Positions 41,643 to 50,100 of a stretch of DNA of 50,114 nucleotides are shown here, piece by piece. The stretch is taken from NCBI RefSeq assembly GCF_014050225.1, contig NZ_JACFXV010000030.1, positions 1-50,114 of the forward strand, in the 5' to 3' direction. The notes under the pieces are model-generated. The model made no database searches, was not told the origin of the DNA, and saw only the letters and a list, made by a program, of their open reading frames with translations. The position numbers and the translations under genes were made by a program. This DNA is from Stappia albiluteola. GTDB taxonomy: Bacteria; Pseudomonadota; Alphaproteobacteria; Rhizobiales; Stappiaceae. Position 1 is the stretch's first letter. Every line of letters begins with the position of its first letter.

Positions 41643-42704
41643 TTGGTAGCGGATACGGAAAACGGTAGCGTTCGGGCCGGTTCGGCGGCAACTTCTCCCG
41701 TAACGGGTCAGCCGATGATCGACACGTTCGGCCGCGCCGTCACCTATTTACGGGTGTCGGTCACGGACCGCTGCGACTTTCGCTGCGTCTATTGCATGGC
41801 CGAGGACATGACCTTCCTGCCGAAGCGCGAGGTGCTGACGCTTGAGGAACTTGACCGGCTCTGCTCCGCCTTCATCGCCAAGGGCGTGCGCAAGCTTCGG
41901 CTGACCGGCGGCGAGCCGCTGGTGCGGCGGAACATCATGAGCATGATCCGCGGCCTGTCGCGCCATCTTGAAAGCGGCGCGCTGGAAGAACTGACGCTGA
42001 CCACCAACGGCTCACAGCTGCATCGCTTCTCGGGCGAGCTCTACGACTGCGGCGTGCGCCGGATCAACGTGTCGCTGGACACGCTGGAAAAGGATCGTTT
42101 CCGCGCCATTACCCGCTGGGGCGACCTCGGCAAGGTGATGGACGGCATCCGCGCGGCCACCGACGCCGGCCTCAAGGTGAAGATCAACATGGTGGCGCTG
42201 AAGGGCGTCAACGAGCATGAAATCCTGCCGATGACCCGCTGGTGCCACGAGCACGGCTACGACCTGACGCTGATCGAGACGATGCCGCTCGGCGAGATCG
42301 ACGGCGACCGCACCGACCAGTATCTGCCGCTGTCGCTGGTGCGCGCCCGCATCGCGGAGGAATTTACGCTTACCGACATCCCCTACAAGACCGGCGGCCC
42401 GGCGCGCTATGTCGAGGTTGAGGAAACCGGCGGGCGGCTCGGCTTCATCACGCCGATGACCCATAATTTCTGCGAGAGCTGTAACCGCGTGCGCATCACC
42501 TGCACCGGCATGCTCTACATGTGCCTCGGCCAGGACGACAGCGCCGACCTGCGCGCGCCGCTGCGCGCTTCCGAAGGCGACGAGCTGCTGTTTGCCGCCA
42601 TCGACGAGGCGATCGGCCGCAAGCCGAAGGGGCACGATTTCATCATCGACCGGCGCACCAAGCGGCCGGCCGTTTCCCGCCATATGAGCGTTACGGGCGG
42701 CTGA
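41643..42704 (+). CDS. moaA: GTP 3',8-cyclase MoaA (molybdenum cofactor biosynthesis)
   Basis: About 353 residues. The radical-SAM cluster motif CDFRCVYC follows [22 protein letters not shown] binds SAM; the second cluster uses CESC and the Cys of TGMLYMC (C-x2-C-x13-C); the chain ends in the functional Gly-Gly (SVTGG). It rearranges GTP to 3',8-cyclo-dihydro-GTP as the first step to molybdopterin. Start choice: a TTG at 41643 has GGGGAG 6 bases upstream and is preferred. A TTG at 41604 (AAGGT 3 bases upstream) and an ATG at 41715 (MIDTFGRAV, no ribosome site) are alternatives. No other moa gene is nearby. Confidence 0.95.
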   Translation: MVADTENGSVRAGSAATSPVTGQPMIDTFGRAVTYLRVSVTDRCDFRCVYCMAEDMTFLPKREVLTLEELDRLCSAFIAKGVRKLRLTGGEPLVRRNIMSMIRGLSRHLESGALEELTLTTNGSQLHRFSGELYDCGVRRINVSLDTLEKDRFRAITRWGDLGKVMDGIRAATDAGLKVKINMVALKGVNEHEILPMTRWCHEHGYDLTLIETMPLGEIDGDRTDQYLPLSLVRARIAEEFTLTDIPYKTGGPARYVEVEETGGRLGFITPMTHNFCESCNRVRITCTGMLYMCLGQDDSADLRAPLRASEGDELLFAAIDEAIGRKPKGHDFIIDRRTKRPAVSRHMSVTGG

Positions 42705-42707
42705 ACC

Positions 42708-43031
42708 ATGGCGCCCGCCTCGCCGCTCGATCGCTGGCCGGCAAGGATCGCAGCCGTTCTGATCGCGGTTGCGGGCCTTGCGCTGATGGGCTGGCTCGGG
42801 CGCGACGAGTTGAGTCGCGGCACACTCGCCTTCAGCGGCGGAGGAACGCCCGTTGCCGGTTCCGCGGTCGACAGCGCGCCTGCCAATCCCCGGCTTGACG
42901 CCTGCCTGTCGGAACGCGTCGGCGCGGTCGACAAGATGCGCGAGGAAGGCATCGTCACGCCGGCGCAATACGACACGTTCCGCGCACGCGCCGTCGCCTT
43001 CTGCGAGGCGGAATTCCCGCCGCAACGCTGA
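42708..43031 (+). CDS. Small membrane-anchored protein, unknown function
   Basis: 107 residues. One N-terminal hydrophobic helix (about 13-29, RIAAVLIAVAGLALMGW) is followed by a periplasmic domain of about 75 residues ending ARAVAFCEAEFPPQR. Two cysteines (LDACLSER, AFCEAEF) flank a helix KMREEGIVTPAQYDTF and could form a disulfide. It starts three bases after the moaA stop and is therefore probably co-transcribed with it. I recognise no family; natural composition and position support it as real. Confidence 0.7.
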   Translation: MAPASPLDRWPARIAAVLIAVAGLALMGWLGRDELSRGTLAFSGGGTPVAGSAVDSAPANPRLDACLSERVGAVDKMREEGIVTPAQYDTFRARAVAFCEAEFPPQR

Positions 43032-43158
43032 CCCCTGGCCGGCGCCGCCGCTTTCCCGGCAAGACCGGCCTCGACTTGCCGCTTTCGATCATGCAAGTCT
43101 TCCCGCAACAGAGAACATGGTCCCGCAATGACGGGTTCGAGATCGGGAGGTCCGGGCG

Positions 43159-44319
43159 ATGATCATGCCCTTCACGTTCAACACCACGGCGCGGATCGTC
43201 TTTGCCGAGGGCGCGGCCGAGAAGCTTGACGAACACGCCGCATTTCTCGGCAACCGCGTGCTGCTGGTCACCGACAAGGGCATGATCGGCACCGGACTCG
43301 TCGCACCTATAGCCGACGCGCTGCGCAAGGCCGGCCGGACGGTCGAGATCTTCGACGACGTGCTGGCCGACCCGCCACGGGCGATCGTCATGGCGGCGGC
43401 GGCCCAGGCCCGCCACATGGATGCAACCGGCGTGCTCGGTCTTGGCGGCGGCTCGTCGCTCGACGTTGCCAAGCTCGCCGCCCTGCTCGCTCCCGGCACC
43501 GAGAGCCTCGACGCCGCCTTCGGTGTCGGAAATGCGAAAGGCCCGCGCCTGCCGCTCGCCCTGGTGCCGACCACCGCCGGCACAGGCTCGGAAGTAACGC
43601 CCATCTCCATCGTCACCGTGGAGGACGACGAAAAGCGCGGCGTCGTCTCGCCCGTCATCCTGCCCGATCTCGCCGTGCTCGACCCGCGCCTGACGGTCGG
43701 CCTGCCCGCGCATGTGACGGCGGCGACCGGCGTCGACGCCATGGTGCACGCCATCGAGGCCTATACGTCGAAATCGGCCAACAACAATCCGCTGTCGCGC
43801 AACCTCGCGACGGAAGCGCTGCGGCTGCTGGGCGGCCATATCGAGCGCGCCGTTTCGGATGGCGGCGACATGGAAGCCCGCTCGGCCATGCTGCTCGGTT
43901 CGATGCTTGCCGGACAGGCTTTCGCCAATTCTCCGGTCGCGGCCGTTCACGCGCTTGCCTATCCGATCGGCGGCCGCTTCCACGTGCCGCACGGGCTTTC
44001 GAACGCGCTGGTGCTGCCGCATGTGCTGCGCTTCAACGCGCCGGAGGCTGCTTCCGCCTATGCGGAGCTTGCCCCGCATGCCTTCCCGGCGCTTGGCACG
44101 GGCGGCGGCACGCAGGACGTCGCGGCGCGATTCATCGAGGAACTTGCCGCCCTCACCGCTAGGCTCGGGCTTGAGACGCGCTTGCGCCAGGTCGGCATCA
44201 GCGAGAACGACCTTGCCATGATGGCGCATGATGCGATGAAGCAGACGCGCCTTCTCGTCAATAACCCGCGCGAGGTGAGCGAGGAAGACGCCTTCGCCAT
44301 CTACCGCGCGGCCTATTGA
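43159..44319 (+). CDS. Iron-containing alcohol dehydrogenase (group III)
   Basis: 386 residues. The NAD-binding part has VTDKGMIGTGL and GLGGGSSLDVAKLAALL. The metal-binding part has GVDAMVHAIEAYTS (Asp/His), HALAYPIGGRFHVPHGLSNALVLPH (two His) and PTTAGTGSEVTP near the active site. Group III enzymes reduce aldehydes or oxidise primary alcohols/polyols using Fe(II) or Zn(II). Substrate cannot be told from sequence. GGAGG lies 9 bases before the ATG (a second ATG is two codons later). The thioesterase gene starts 14 bases after its stop. Confidence 0.92.
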   Translation: MIMPFTFNTTARIVFAEGAAEKLDEHAAFLGNRVLLVTDKGMIGTGLVAPIADALRKAGRTVEIFDDVLADPPRAIVMAAAAQARHMDATGVLGLGGGSSLDVAKLAALLAPGTESLDAAFGVGNAKGPRLPLALVPTTAGTGSEVTPISIVTVEDDEKRGVVSPVILPDLAVLDPRLTVGLPAHVTAATGVDAMVHAIEAYTSKSANNNPLSRNLATEALRLLGGHIERAVSDGGDMEARSAMLLGSMLAGQAFANSPVAAVHALAYPIGGRFHVPHGLSNALVLPHVLRFNAPEAASAYAELAPHAFPALGTGGGTQDVAARFIEELAALTARLGLETRLRQVGISENDLAMMAHDAMKQTRLLVNNPREVSEEDAFAIYRAAY

Positions 44320-44333
44320 CGGGACGGTCGGTC

Positions 44334-44777
44334 ATGAGCGAACGAGCCGAGCCGTTCAGCCGGGACGCCTTTCGTCTGTTCCGGCCGATCCCGACGCGCT
44401 GGATGGACAACGACACCTACGGCCACGTCAACAACGTCACCTATCTCAGCTATTTCGACACGGCGGTGAACGGCTGGCTGATCGAGAACGGCGTGCTGTC
44501 GCTGACCGCCTCCGAAGAGGTCTTCCTGGTGGTGGAAACCACCTGCAGCTATTTCAGCGAGGTGACGTTTCCCGACCTGATCCACGCCGGCGTACGGGTG
44601 GCGCGGCTCGGCCGTTCGTCGGTCACCTATGATATAGCTCTGTTTCGTAATGACGATCCGCAGGCCGCCGCCCAGGGCCGCTTCGTGCATGTGCTGGTGG
44701 AGCGCGACAGCCGCCGCCCCGCCGCGATCGAAGGCGCAAGGCGGACGCTGCTGGAGAGCATTCTGGTCACGGCGTGA
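44334..44777 (+). CDS. Hotdog-fold acyl-CoA thioesterase
   Basis: About 147 residues: IPTRWMDNDTYGHVNNVTYLSYFD carries the 4-hydroxybenzoyl-CoA thioesterase-type catalytic Asp and the HVNN motif, followed by the hotdog helix and the strands SEVTFPDLIHAGVRVARLG. Such enzymes hydrolyse acyl-CoAs in the cytoplasm. The ATG at 44334 is used; a TTG at 44316 would overlap the dehydrogenase stop by 4 bases. Its position suggests translation coupled to the dehydrogenase; a joint aldehyde/acyl clean-up role is only a guess. Confidence 0.88.
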   Translation: MSERAEPFSRDAFRLFRPIPTRWMDNDTYGHVNNVTYLSYFDTAVNGWLIENGVLSLTASEEVFLVVETTCSYFSEVTFPDLIHAGVRVARLGRSSVTYDIALFRNDDPQAAAQGRFVHVLVERDSRRPAAIEGARRTLLESILVTA

Positions 44778-44808
44778 GGCGGGCGCCCCTTGCCGCAGCT
44801 TCTCCTGC

Positions 44809-44898
44809 GTCATGCCCGGGCTCGACCCGGGCATCTATGCCGCATTGCCGCCCGCCGCTGCTTTACCATGGATCGCCGGGTCGAGCCCGGCGAAGACG
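44809..44898 (+). repeat. Composite repeat of the CCCGGG type
   Basis: GTCATG, hairpin CCCGGG-CTCGA-CCCGGG, CATCTA, about 35 bp, then CCATGGATC, hairpin GCCGGG-TCGAG-CCCGGC and GAAGACG. Same plan at 49934-50035 and, reversed, at 46711-46803. Confidence 0.6.
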
Positions 44899-44963
44899 CG
44901 GGGAGAGGCAGTGCGCCCATCCGGTGGCCGGGAGTAGCGCAAGCACCCGCCTCGCACCGCGGT

Positions 44964-45061
44964 GTCATCCCCGGCTCGACCGGGGATCCAGTAACCGACT
45001 GAACCAGTGATCAAATCTCGGGTGCCTGTGGTTACTGGATGCCCACCTGCGTGGGCATGAC
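44964..45061 (+). repeat. 98-bp composite two-hairpin repeat, copy B
   Basis: Left part: GTCAT, hairpin CCCCGG-CTCGA-CCGGGG, ATCCAGTAACC. Right part: GGTTACTGGAT, hairpin GCCCAC-CTGC-GTGGGC, ATGAC. The order of the two hairpin types is the reverse of copy A. Confidence 0.75.
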
Positions 45062-45134
45062 AGAGGTTGGGGCGACAAGAGCCCACCACCTTCCCCAAGG
45101 TTATCCACAGGTTGGAAACAGGTTTTGAACCGGT

Positions 45135-45611
45135 TTATCCGGCCGTTTTCAACAGCCGGCCCTTCTCGCGGTCCCAGTCGCGCTTCTTTTCCGTCTCGCG
45201 CTTGTCGTGCAGCTTCTTGCCGCGCGCCAGCGCCAGTTCCAGCTTCGCCCGCCCCTGCTCGTTGAAATAAAGGCGCAGCGGAATGAGCGTCTTGCCATCC
45301 TTCTGCACGGCGCTGGCAAGCTTGCCGATCTCGCGGCGGTGCATCAGCAGGCGGCGCGGGCGGCGCGTCTCGTGATTGAAGCGGTTGGCCTGCAGGTATT
45401 CCGGGATATAGGCGTTGTAGAGCCAGAGCTGGCCGCCCCTTTCGGCGGCATAGGATTCGGCGATGTTCGAGCGCCCTTCGCGCAGCGACTTCACCTCGGT
45501 GCCCTTGAGTTCGATCCCCGCCTCGAACACCTGCTCGATTTCATAGTTGAACCGGGCCTTGCGATTGTCGGCGACGACCTTGCGGTCGTCGCCTCCCTTT
45601 TTGGCGCTCAT
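45135..45611 (-). CDS. smpB: SsrA-binding protein SmpB
   Basis: 158 residues with the full SmpB pattern: [59 protein letters not shown], and the basic C-terminal tail [21 protein letters not shown] that enters the ribosomal channel. It partners tmRNA in rescuing stalled ribosomes. No tmRNA gene is visible here. It follows dapA by 34 bases on the same strand, a linkage common in alphaproteobacteria. Confidence 0.97.
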   Translation of the reverse strand: MSAKKGGDDRKVVADNRKARFNYEIEQVFEAGIELKGTEVKSLREGRSNIAESYAAERGGQLWLYNAYIPEYLQANRFNHETRRPRRLLMHRREIGKLASAVQKDGKTLIPLRLYFNEQGRAKLELALARGKKLHDKRETEKKRDWDREKGRLLKTAG

Positions 45612-45645
45612 CGGCTGGCTGCCTTCATGCGTATCTCCGGACCGC

Positions 45646-46524
45646 TCAGTTCAGCAGGCCGGCATGGGTCATGGCCGCCTTGATGCGCTCCTGCGTCGGC
45701 GCGGAAACCGGCACCAGCGGCAGGCGCAGTTCGTTCTCCATCTTGCCAAGCAGCGACAGGGCATATTTCGCACCCGTCGGGTTCGGCTCGATGAACAGCG
45801 CCTCGTGCAGCGGCGCCAGCCGGTCCTGGATCTCCAGCGCGGTGGCATAGTCGCCGGCGAGGCAGGCAGTCTGGAACTGCGCGCACAGCCTCGGTGCGAT
45901 ATTCGCCGTCACCGAGATGCAGCCCTTGCCGCCATGGGCGTTGAAGCCGAGCGCGGTGATGTCCTCGCCCGAAAGCTGGACGAAGTCCGGCCCGCAGGCC
46001 TCCCGCTGCAGGCTGACGCGGGCCATATTGGCGGTCGCGTCCTTGACGCCCTTGATGTTGCGGCAGGTCCGGAACAGTTCCGCCATGGTCGCCGGGGTCA
46101 TGTCGATCACCGAGCGGCCGGGAATGTTGTAGATGTAGATCGGAATGCCGACCTCGGCGTCGATCGCCTTGTAGTGGGCGATAAGGCCCGCCTGGTTCGG
46201 CTTGTTGTAATAGGGTGTTACGACCAGCAACCCGTTGGCGCCGGCCTTTTCCGCGTGGCGGGCGAAATCGATCGCTTCGAGCGTGTTGTTGGAGCCGGCG
46301 CCCGCCATCACCGGCACGCGGCCGCCCGCCGCCTCGATGCAGAGCTCGATGACACGCTTGTGCTCATCATGGGTCAACGTCGGGCTTTCGCCGGTCGTTC
46401 CCACCGGCACCAGCCCGTGCGAGCCCTCTTTTATCTGCCAGTCCACCAGGTCCTGGAAAGCTTTCTCGTCGACCGCGCCGTTCCTGAAAGGAGTGACGAG
46501 AGCGGGCATCGATCCCTTGAACAT
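45646..46524 (-). CDS. dapA: 4-hydroxy-tetrahydrodipicolinate synthase
   Basis: 292 residues forming a TIM barrel. [17 protein letters not shown] gives the substrate-binding Thr pair, [13 protein letters not shown] carries the catalytic Tyr, [11 protein letters not shown] follows, and the Schiff-base Lys is in [10 protein letters not shown]. It condenses pyruvate with aspartate semialdehyde for lysine and meso-diaminopimelate synthesis. AGGA lies 9 bases before the ATG. Upstream of smpB in the same operon; a repeat-rich spacer lies behind it. Confidence 0.97.
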   Translation of the reverse strand: MFKGSMPALVTPFRNGAVDEKAFQDLVDWQIKEGSHGLVPVGTTGESPTLTHDEHKRVIELCIEAAGGRVPVMAGAGSNNTLEAIDFARHAEKAGANGLLVVTPYYNKPNQAGLIAHYKAIDAEVGIPIYIYNIPGRSVIDMTPATMAELFRTCRNIKGVKDATANMARVSLQREACGPDFVQLSGEDITALGFNAHGGKGCISVTANIAPRLCAQFQTACLAGDYATALEIQDRLAPLHEALFIEPNPTGAKYALSLLGKMENELRLPLVPVSAPTQERIKAAMTHAGLLN

Positions 46525-46710
46525 TGGGACATTCCTTTTGGCATTTGGTGGTTAAACTGGCCCGATATTACCGGGACCGGCACAATAGTCGGCGAACAAG
46601 TGCCGGGCAACAAGGAACGGGAGTTTTTCGGGTGCTATTGCAGGGCAACCGCAGCCCTTCCTCGGCCGTCATGCCAACTCTGCCGTCGGATGGGGCTCTG
46701 CCTCTCCCCG

Positions 46711-46803
46711 CGTCTTCGCCGGGCCTGACCCGGCGATCCATGAAGCGGCGGCGAAGGCTGCGGGTGTCATTTGGATACGCGGGTCAAGCCCGGCAAGGAC
46801 GAC
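46711..46803 (-). repeat. Composite repeat of the CCCGGG type, inverted copy
   Basis: Read on the minus strand it follows the unit at 44809-44898: a GCCGGG/CCCGGC hairpin next to CATGGATC, with CGTCTTC at the outer end. The partner hairpin CGCGGGTCAAGCCCGGC lies at 46780-46796. Confidence 0.5.
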
Positions 46804-46839
46804 CCGAGAGGTTTGGGCAAAGAGGCCGCTACAAGCTCT

Positions 46840-46936
46840 GTCATGCCCACGCAGGTGGGCATCCAGTAGCCGCCGATATCCGCGATTTTATCACTGAATC
46901 AGCCGTGTACTGGATCTCCGCCTGCGCGGAGATGAC
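46840..46936 (+). repeat. 97-bp composite two-hairpin repeat, copy C
   Basis: Left part: GTCAT, hairpin GCCCAC-GCAG-GTGGGC, ATCCAGTA. Right part: TACTGGAT, hairpin CTCCGC-CTGC-GCGGAG, ATGAC. The right hairpin uses arms seen in no other copy, yet they still pair perfectly. Confidence 0.75.
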
Positions 46937-47019
46937 AGAATGCGTGGTACCCGCCTGCGCGGGAATGACAGTACAGTGAGGCCCCTGCATTTGCGGATTG
47001 GGAACAAGAGGAACACCCG

Positions 47020-47928
47020 ATGACCTTGACCGACACTGCATGCGAGGGCGAGGAGCCGGCCTGGACAGCGCGCCAATGGCGGTCGCGAAACGGTTTACGA
47101 TTGAGCGCTCGCGAGTGGTTCCCGGCACAGGGCGCGTCAGCGAAACCGGTGCCCGTGCTCTGTCTCGCCGGGCTCTCCAGGAACGCCCGCGACTTCGCCC
47201 CCCTCGCCGCCAGGCTGGCAGGAGAAGGATACCGGGTGATCGCCATGGACTATCGCGGCCGGGGCGCCTCCGACCGCGATCCGGACTGGCAGAACTATTC
47301 GATCCCGACGGAAGGCGACGATATCCAGCTCGGCCTGGAAGCTTTCGGCATCGCCGCCTGCGCGGTCGTCGGCACATCGCGCGGCGGCATTCACGCCATG
47401 GCGCTGGCCGCGCAGAAACCGGATCTGGTCAGGGCGATCGTGCTGAACGATATCGGCCCCAAGATCGAGTTCGAGGGCCTGAAACGGCTATCGGAAATCA
47501 TCGGCAGGGAAATGACCGCCCCGTCCTGGGAGGCGGCGGCGGCAAGGCTGCGCTCGCTTTACGCGGATAGCTTCACCGGGCTTTCGGAGGGCGACTGGCA
47601 CCGCTTCGCCCGCCAGCTCTATGTAGAGACGGACCAAGGCGTCGTGCTGGACTATGACCCGGCGCTCGGCAACGGGCTGGCGGATCTCGCACCGGATAGC
47701 GTTCCGGATTTATGGCCTCTTTTCAGTAGCTTGAAGAACATTCCTCAGATGCTGATCAGGGCCGAGAACTCCGACATCCTGAGCAATGCAACGCTGGAAC
47801 AGGCGCGGAGCCTGAAGCCGGAGCTGGAGGTACTGACCGTCGAGGGGCAAGGCCATGCGCCGTTGCTGTGGACCGCGACGGAGCAGGATGCAGTCGCCTC
47901 CTTCCTGAACAGGAAGATCGCGACCTGA
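47020..47928 (+). CDS. Alpha/beta-hydrolase fold protein
   Basis: 302 residues. VLCLAGLSRNARDFAPLAARL provides the oxyanion region, YRVIAMDYRGRGASDRDPDW the typical loop, the nucleophile elbow is VVGTSRGGIHAM (Ser in GTSRGG), the acid is probably Asp in ENSDILSN, and the base His is in GQGHAPLL. Esterase, lactonase or C-C hydrolase chemistry is possible; the substrate is unknown. Convergent with the porin gene. The residues before about 25 are poorly conserved-looking, so a later start cannot be excluded. Confidence 0.9.
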   Translation: MTLTDTACEGEEPAWTARQWRSRNGLRLSAREWFPAQGASAKPVPVLCLAGLSRNARDFAPLAARLAGEGYRVIAMDYRGRGASDRDPDWQNYSIPTEGDDIQLGLEAFGIAACAVVGTSRGGIHAMALAAQKPDLVRAIVLNDIGPKIEFEGLKRLSEIIGREMTAPSWEAAAARLRSLYADSFTGLSEGDWHRFARQLYVETDQGVVLDYDPALGNGLADLAPDSVPDLWPLFSSLKNIPQMLIRAENSDILSNATLEQARSLKPELEVLTVEGQGHAPLLWTATEQDAVASFLNRKIAT

Positions 47929-47976
47929 AACGACGGTTTGCGACACGAATAATCAAACGAAAATCAAAAAAGCAAA

Positions 47977-47998
47977 GCCCGGCGGTTTCCCGCCGGGC
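47977..47998 (-). terminator. Rho-independent terminator of the porin gene
   Basis: On the minus strand a perfect 9-bp stem GCCCGGCGG / CCGCCGGGC closes a GAAA tetraloop and is followed by TTTGCTTTTTT; 27 bases after the porin stop. Confidence 0.92.
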
Positions 47999-48025
47999 CA
48001 GCTATCGCAGTCCGGGAGGACTGGA

Positions 48026-49339
48026 TTAGAAGGTGCGCTGGACGCGCAGCACGACGTTGACAGCGTCCTTGTCGGACAGACCGCCGATGCCCGAGCTGTA
48101 GTCGTCGTTGTAGTACTCGACTTCAGCACCGATATCGAGGCCGGAAACCGGGTTCCACACGATGTTGCCCTGGACGTTCCACTCGTCGAGGTCCTGCACG
48201 CCATTCGGATGGTCGATGCTGATGTAGCTCGCCGTGATGGACGAGTTCAGGGTCGGGGTCCAGAAGTGGGTGAAGCCCGCGCCGATCTGCCATGCGTCGG
48301 TCAGGTCGAGGTCGCCGTTCGAGAAGTCGACAACACCGTCCGCAGCCGAGCCGTTGACGTTGCCAGCATAGTTGACGGCACCCTGCGAGTACGAAGCCTG
48401 CAGGCCGACATAGTCGCCCGGAGCAAGCATCGGTACGTTGAAGGTCACGCCGGCGCCGATCGCCCAGCCGAGCTCGGAGTCCGGAGCGTAGCCGAGGCCA
48501 CCAGCAGCGGTAGCGAGCGGGCCGTAGGTGGTCTTGTCATAGTAGACATGGTGCAGGGCGCCCATGATCTGGGCCGAACCCCAGCCCTGGTCGACGCGAA
48601 GATTCGCGACGAAGTCGGGGATCTTGTGGCCGCCATAGAGATCGGCTGCAGCAGCAGTGCCAAATCCAGAACCGGTCGTGAGGAGCGCGGTCGGAGCAGT
48701 ACCGGTGACGATCGTCGTCGTCCCAGTAATCGCAGCAACACCGAGGATCGAACGACGACGGTCGGTGCCGTCTTCGGCCGAGACCGAAACCGAGAAACCG
48801 TTGCCGAAGGCGTAGGTGTAACCGAACAGGTTCTGGTCGCCGTTATCGGAGAAGCCCTGGTTGAACACCGCACCCCAGTTGTTGCCGGTGTAGAAGTCGT
48901 AGAACGACGTCGTACGGCCGGCGGTCAGGCCGCCGAACTGGATGAAGGCCTTGTCGAGGTTGACGCTGTCATTCGACGAGGAGCCGGTCGTGTTGGTCAC
49001 GAACAGGTCCAGGTAGGTGCGCAGCAGGCCGAACTCGGTGTTGGTGCGGGAGTCGAGACGGATATAGCCACGAGCACGGAAGGCCGTGGAGATGTCGCTG
49101 TCTTCGTCCCAGGAGTTGTCGGAATCACCGAAGTCGTTGAAACGGAATTCCGTACGGATACGGCCGCCAACGCGCAGGCAGGTCTCGGTGCCCGGAATGT
49201 AGAAGAAGCCCGTACCGAAAGCGTCGCAGATACGGACGTAGTCTACCGGCTCCGGAGCAACCGGGAGATCGGCCGCCTGGGCGCCGGTAGCAGCAGCGGC
49301 AGCAGCCGCAGCGCCGAGCAGAATGCTCTTGATGTTCAT
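48026..49339 (-). CDS. Major outer-membrane porin, RopA/Porin_2 family
   Basis: 437 residues. Signal peptide MNIKSILLGAAAAAAAATGAQA, then the family start ADLPVAPEPVDYVRICDAFG, a Cys pair in the first hairpin (RICDAFG and ETCLRVGG), the barrel strands, and a C-terminal aromatic strand VVLRVQRTF recognised by BamA. Trimeric 16-strand porins of this family are the main general diffusion channels of Rhizobiales. GGAGG lies 7-8 bases before the ATG. A Thr/Ala/Gly-rich loop (about residues 190-230, GTTTIVTGTAPTALLTTGSG) is probably surface exposed and variable. A long plus-strand frame over this gene is a composition shadow. Confidence 0.94.
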   Translation of the reverse strand: MNIKSILLGAAAAAAAATGAQAADLPVAPEPVDYVRICDAFGTGFFYIPGTETCLRVGGRIRTEFRFNDFGDSDNSWDEDSDISTAFRARGYIRLDSRTNTEFGLLRTYLDLFVTNTTGSSSNDSVNLDKAFIQFGGLTAGRTTSFYDFYTGNNWGAVFNQGFSDNGDQNLFGYTYAFGNGFSVSVSAEDGTDRRRSILGVAAITGTTTIVTGTAPTALLTTGSGFGTAAAADLYGGHKIPDFVANLRVDQGWGSAQIMGALHHVYYDKTTYGPLATAAGGLGYAPDSELGWAIGAGVTFNVPMLAPGDYVGLQASYSQGAVNYAGNVNGSAADGVVDFSNGDLDLTDAWQIGAGFTHFWTPTLNSSITASYISIDHPNGVQDLDEWNVQGNIVWNPVSGLDIGAEVEYYNDDYSSGIGGLSDKDAVNVVLRVQRTF

Positions 49340-49798
49340 TTCCTGACCTCCAAATCAGTCAATCGAGGAGCCTGGCCAGTGCAGGGGCACCTTGAAGTGC
49401 CAGTCTCCGTTTCCCCGCGAATGAAGTCTGATTGCCACCGTTCGGAGGTTGGATGTCCGTGGCGGGCAATTCAGGTGCGACGTTTCCGCCGCTCGCAAGA
49501 CTGACCATACGCAACCGGACTTGCGGTTCAACCGCGAATAGCCCGCTTCGGCCTTATGGCGGCCGTTTCAAATCTGCGTGTTGCACGAAAGCCACGAAAC
49601 GGGGGGCGGAATTTAAGATATCGTTCAGAAACGGGCACTTTTTCGACTGAACCGGGCTGTTGAAAGAGTGTCACAGATCGGCATTCCGCAGCGTCTTCAA
49701 AGGGAATCACACAGGAGAATCGCTGCGACCCGAAGTAGCCGATTCAGCCTGTTTCCCGCTTCCGGAGGGGCGGTGCGGGCGTTGCCCAGCACTCGGAT
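49340..49798. other. Porin promoter and leader region
   Basis: 459 bases with no supported gene. A weak promoter match for the porin lies on the minus strand: TTGAAC (49531-49526), 16 bases, then TATGGT (49509-49504), implying a leader of about 155 bases. The leader has a small hairpin GGCAC-CTTGAA-GTGCC near 49386-49401. Low confidence without transcript data. Confidence 0.35.
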
Positions 49799-49896
49799 GT
49801 CATCCCCGGCTCGACCGGGGATCCAGTAGCCGCCGGACTCAGTAGCTGAATCTCAAACCCCGGCGGTTACTGGATGCCCACCTGCGTGGGCATGAC
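49799..49896 (+). repeat. 98-bp composite two-hairpin repeat, copy D
   Basis: Left part: GTCAT, hairpin CCCCGG-CTCGA-CCGGGG, ATCCAGTA. Right part: TTACTGGAT, hairpin GCCCAC-CTGC-GTGGGC, ATGAC. Closest to copy B; the 30-odd central bases differ, but both keep CCGCCG / CGGCGG-like blocks next to the inner arms. Confidence 0.75.
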
Positions 49897-49933
49897 AGAG
49901 TGAGTGGCCGCTTCTCTGCCACCCCCTCGATTC

Positions 49934-50035
49934 GTCATGCGCGGGCCTGACCCGCGTATCCAGGCAGCGCCTGATCTTGCCGCCACCGCCCATGGATCGC
50001 CGGATCATTTCCTATTACTGGGCCCGGCGAAGACG
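49934..50035 (+). repeat. Composite repeat of the CCCGGG type, with widened loop
   Basis: GTCATG, hairpin CGCGGGCCTGACCCGCG, TATCCA, spacer, then CATGGATCGCCGG. The second hairpin's loop is enlarged (ATCATTTCCTATTACTG) before GGCCCGGCGAAGACG. Confidence 0.5.
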
Positions 50036-50100
50036 AGGGGAGAGGCCGTGCGTCAAGTCGAAGGTCGCGAGTCAGGCAGGCGTCTGCCCGGCACACCGAT

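Larger units (their letters stand above)
46525..47019. other. Divergent spacer between dapA and the hydrolase, mostly repeats
   Basis: 495 bases with no supported gene. The first 130 bases should contain the dapA promoter. The rest is repeats: an inverted CCCGGC-type composite at 46711-46803, a full 97-bp composite at 46840-46936 and an extra single right-half hairpin at 46950-46969 (CCCGC-CTGC-GCGGG then AATGAC). Confidence 0.6.

Noticed and set aside
42012-43025. 337-codon minus-strand frame over moaA and the small anchored gene
   Set aside because: Antisense to the radical-SAM C-terminal cysteine motifs; no recognisable domain.
45101-45109. TTATCCACA, a perfect DnaA-box sequence upstream of the smpB end
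   Set aside because: A single box without clustering, AT-rich unwinding DNA or dnaA/hemE/parA neighbours is not an origin.
48209-49504. 431-codon plus-strand frame over the porin
   Set aside because: Low-complexity Val/Glu/Arg/Gly sequence mirroring porin codons; the porin has signal peptide, terminal strand and terminator.
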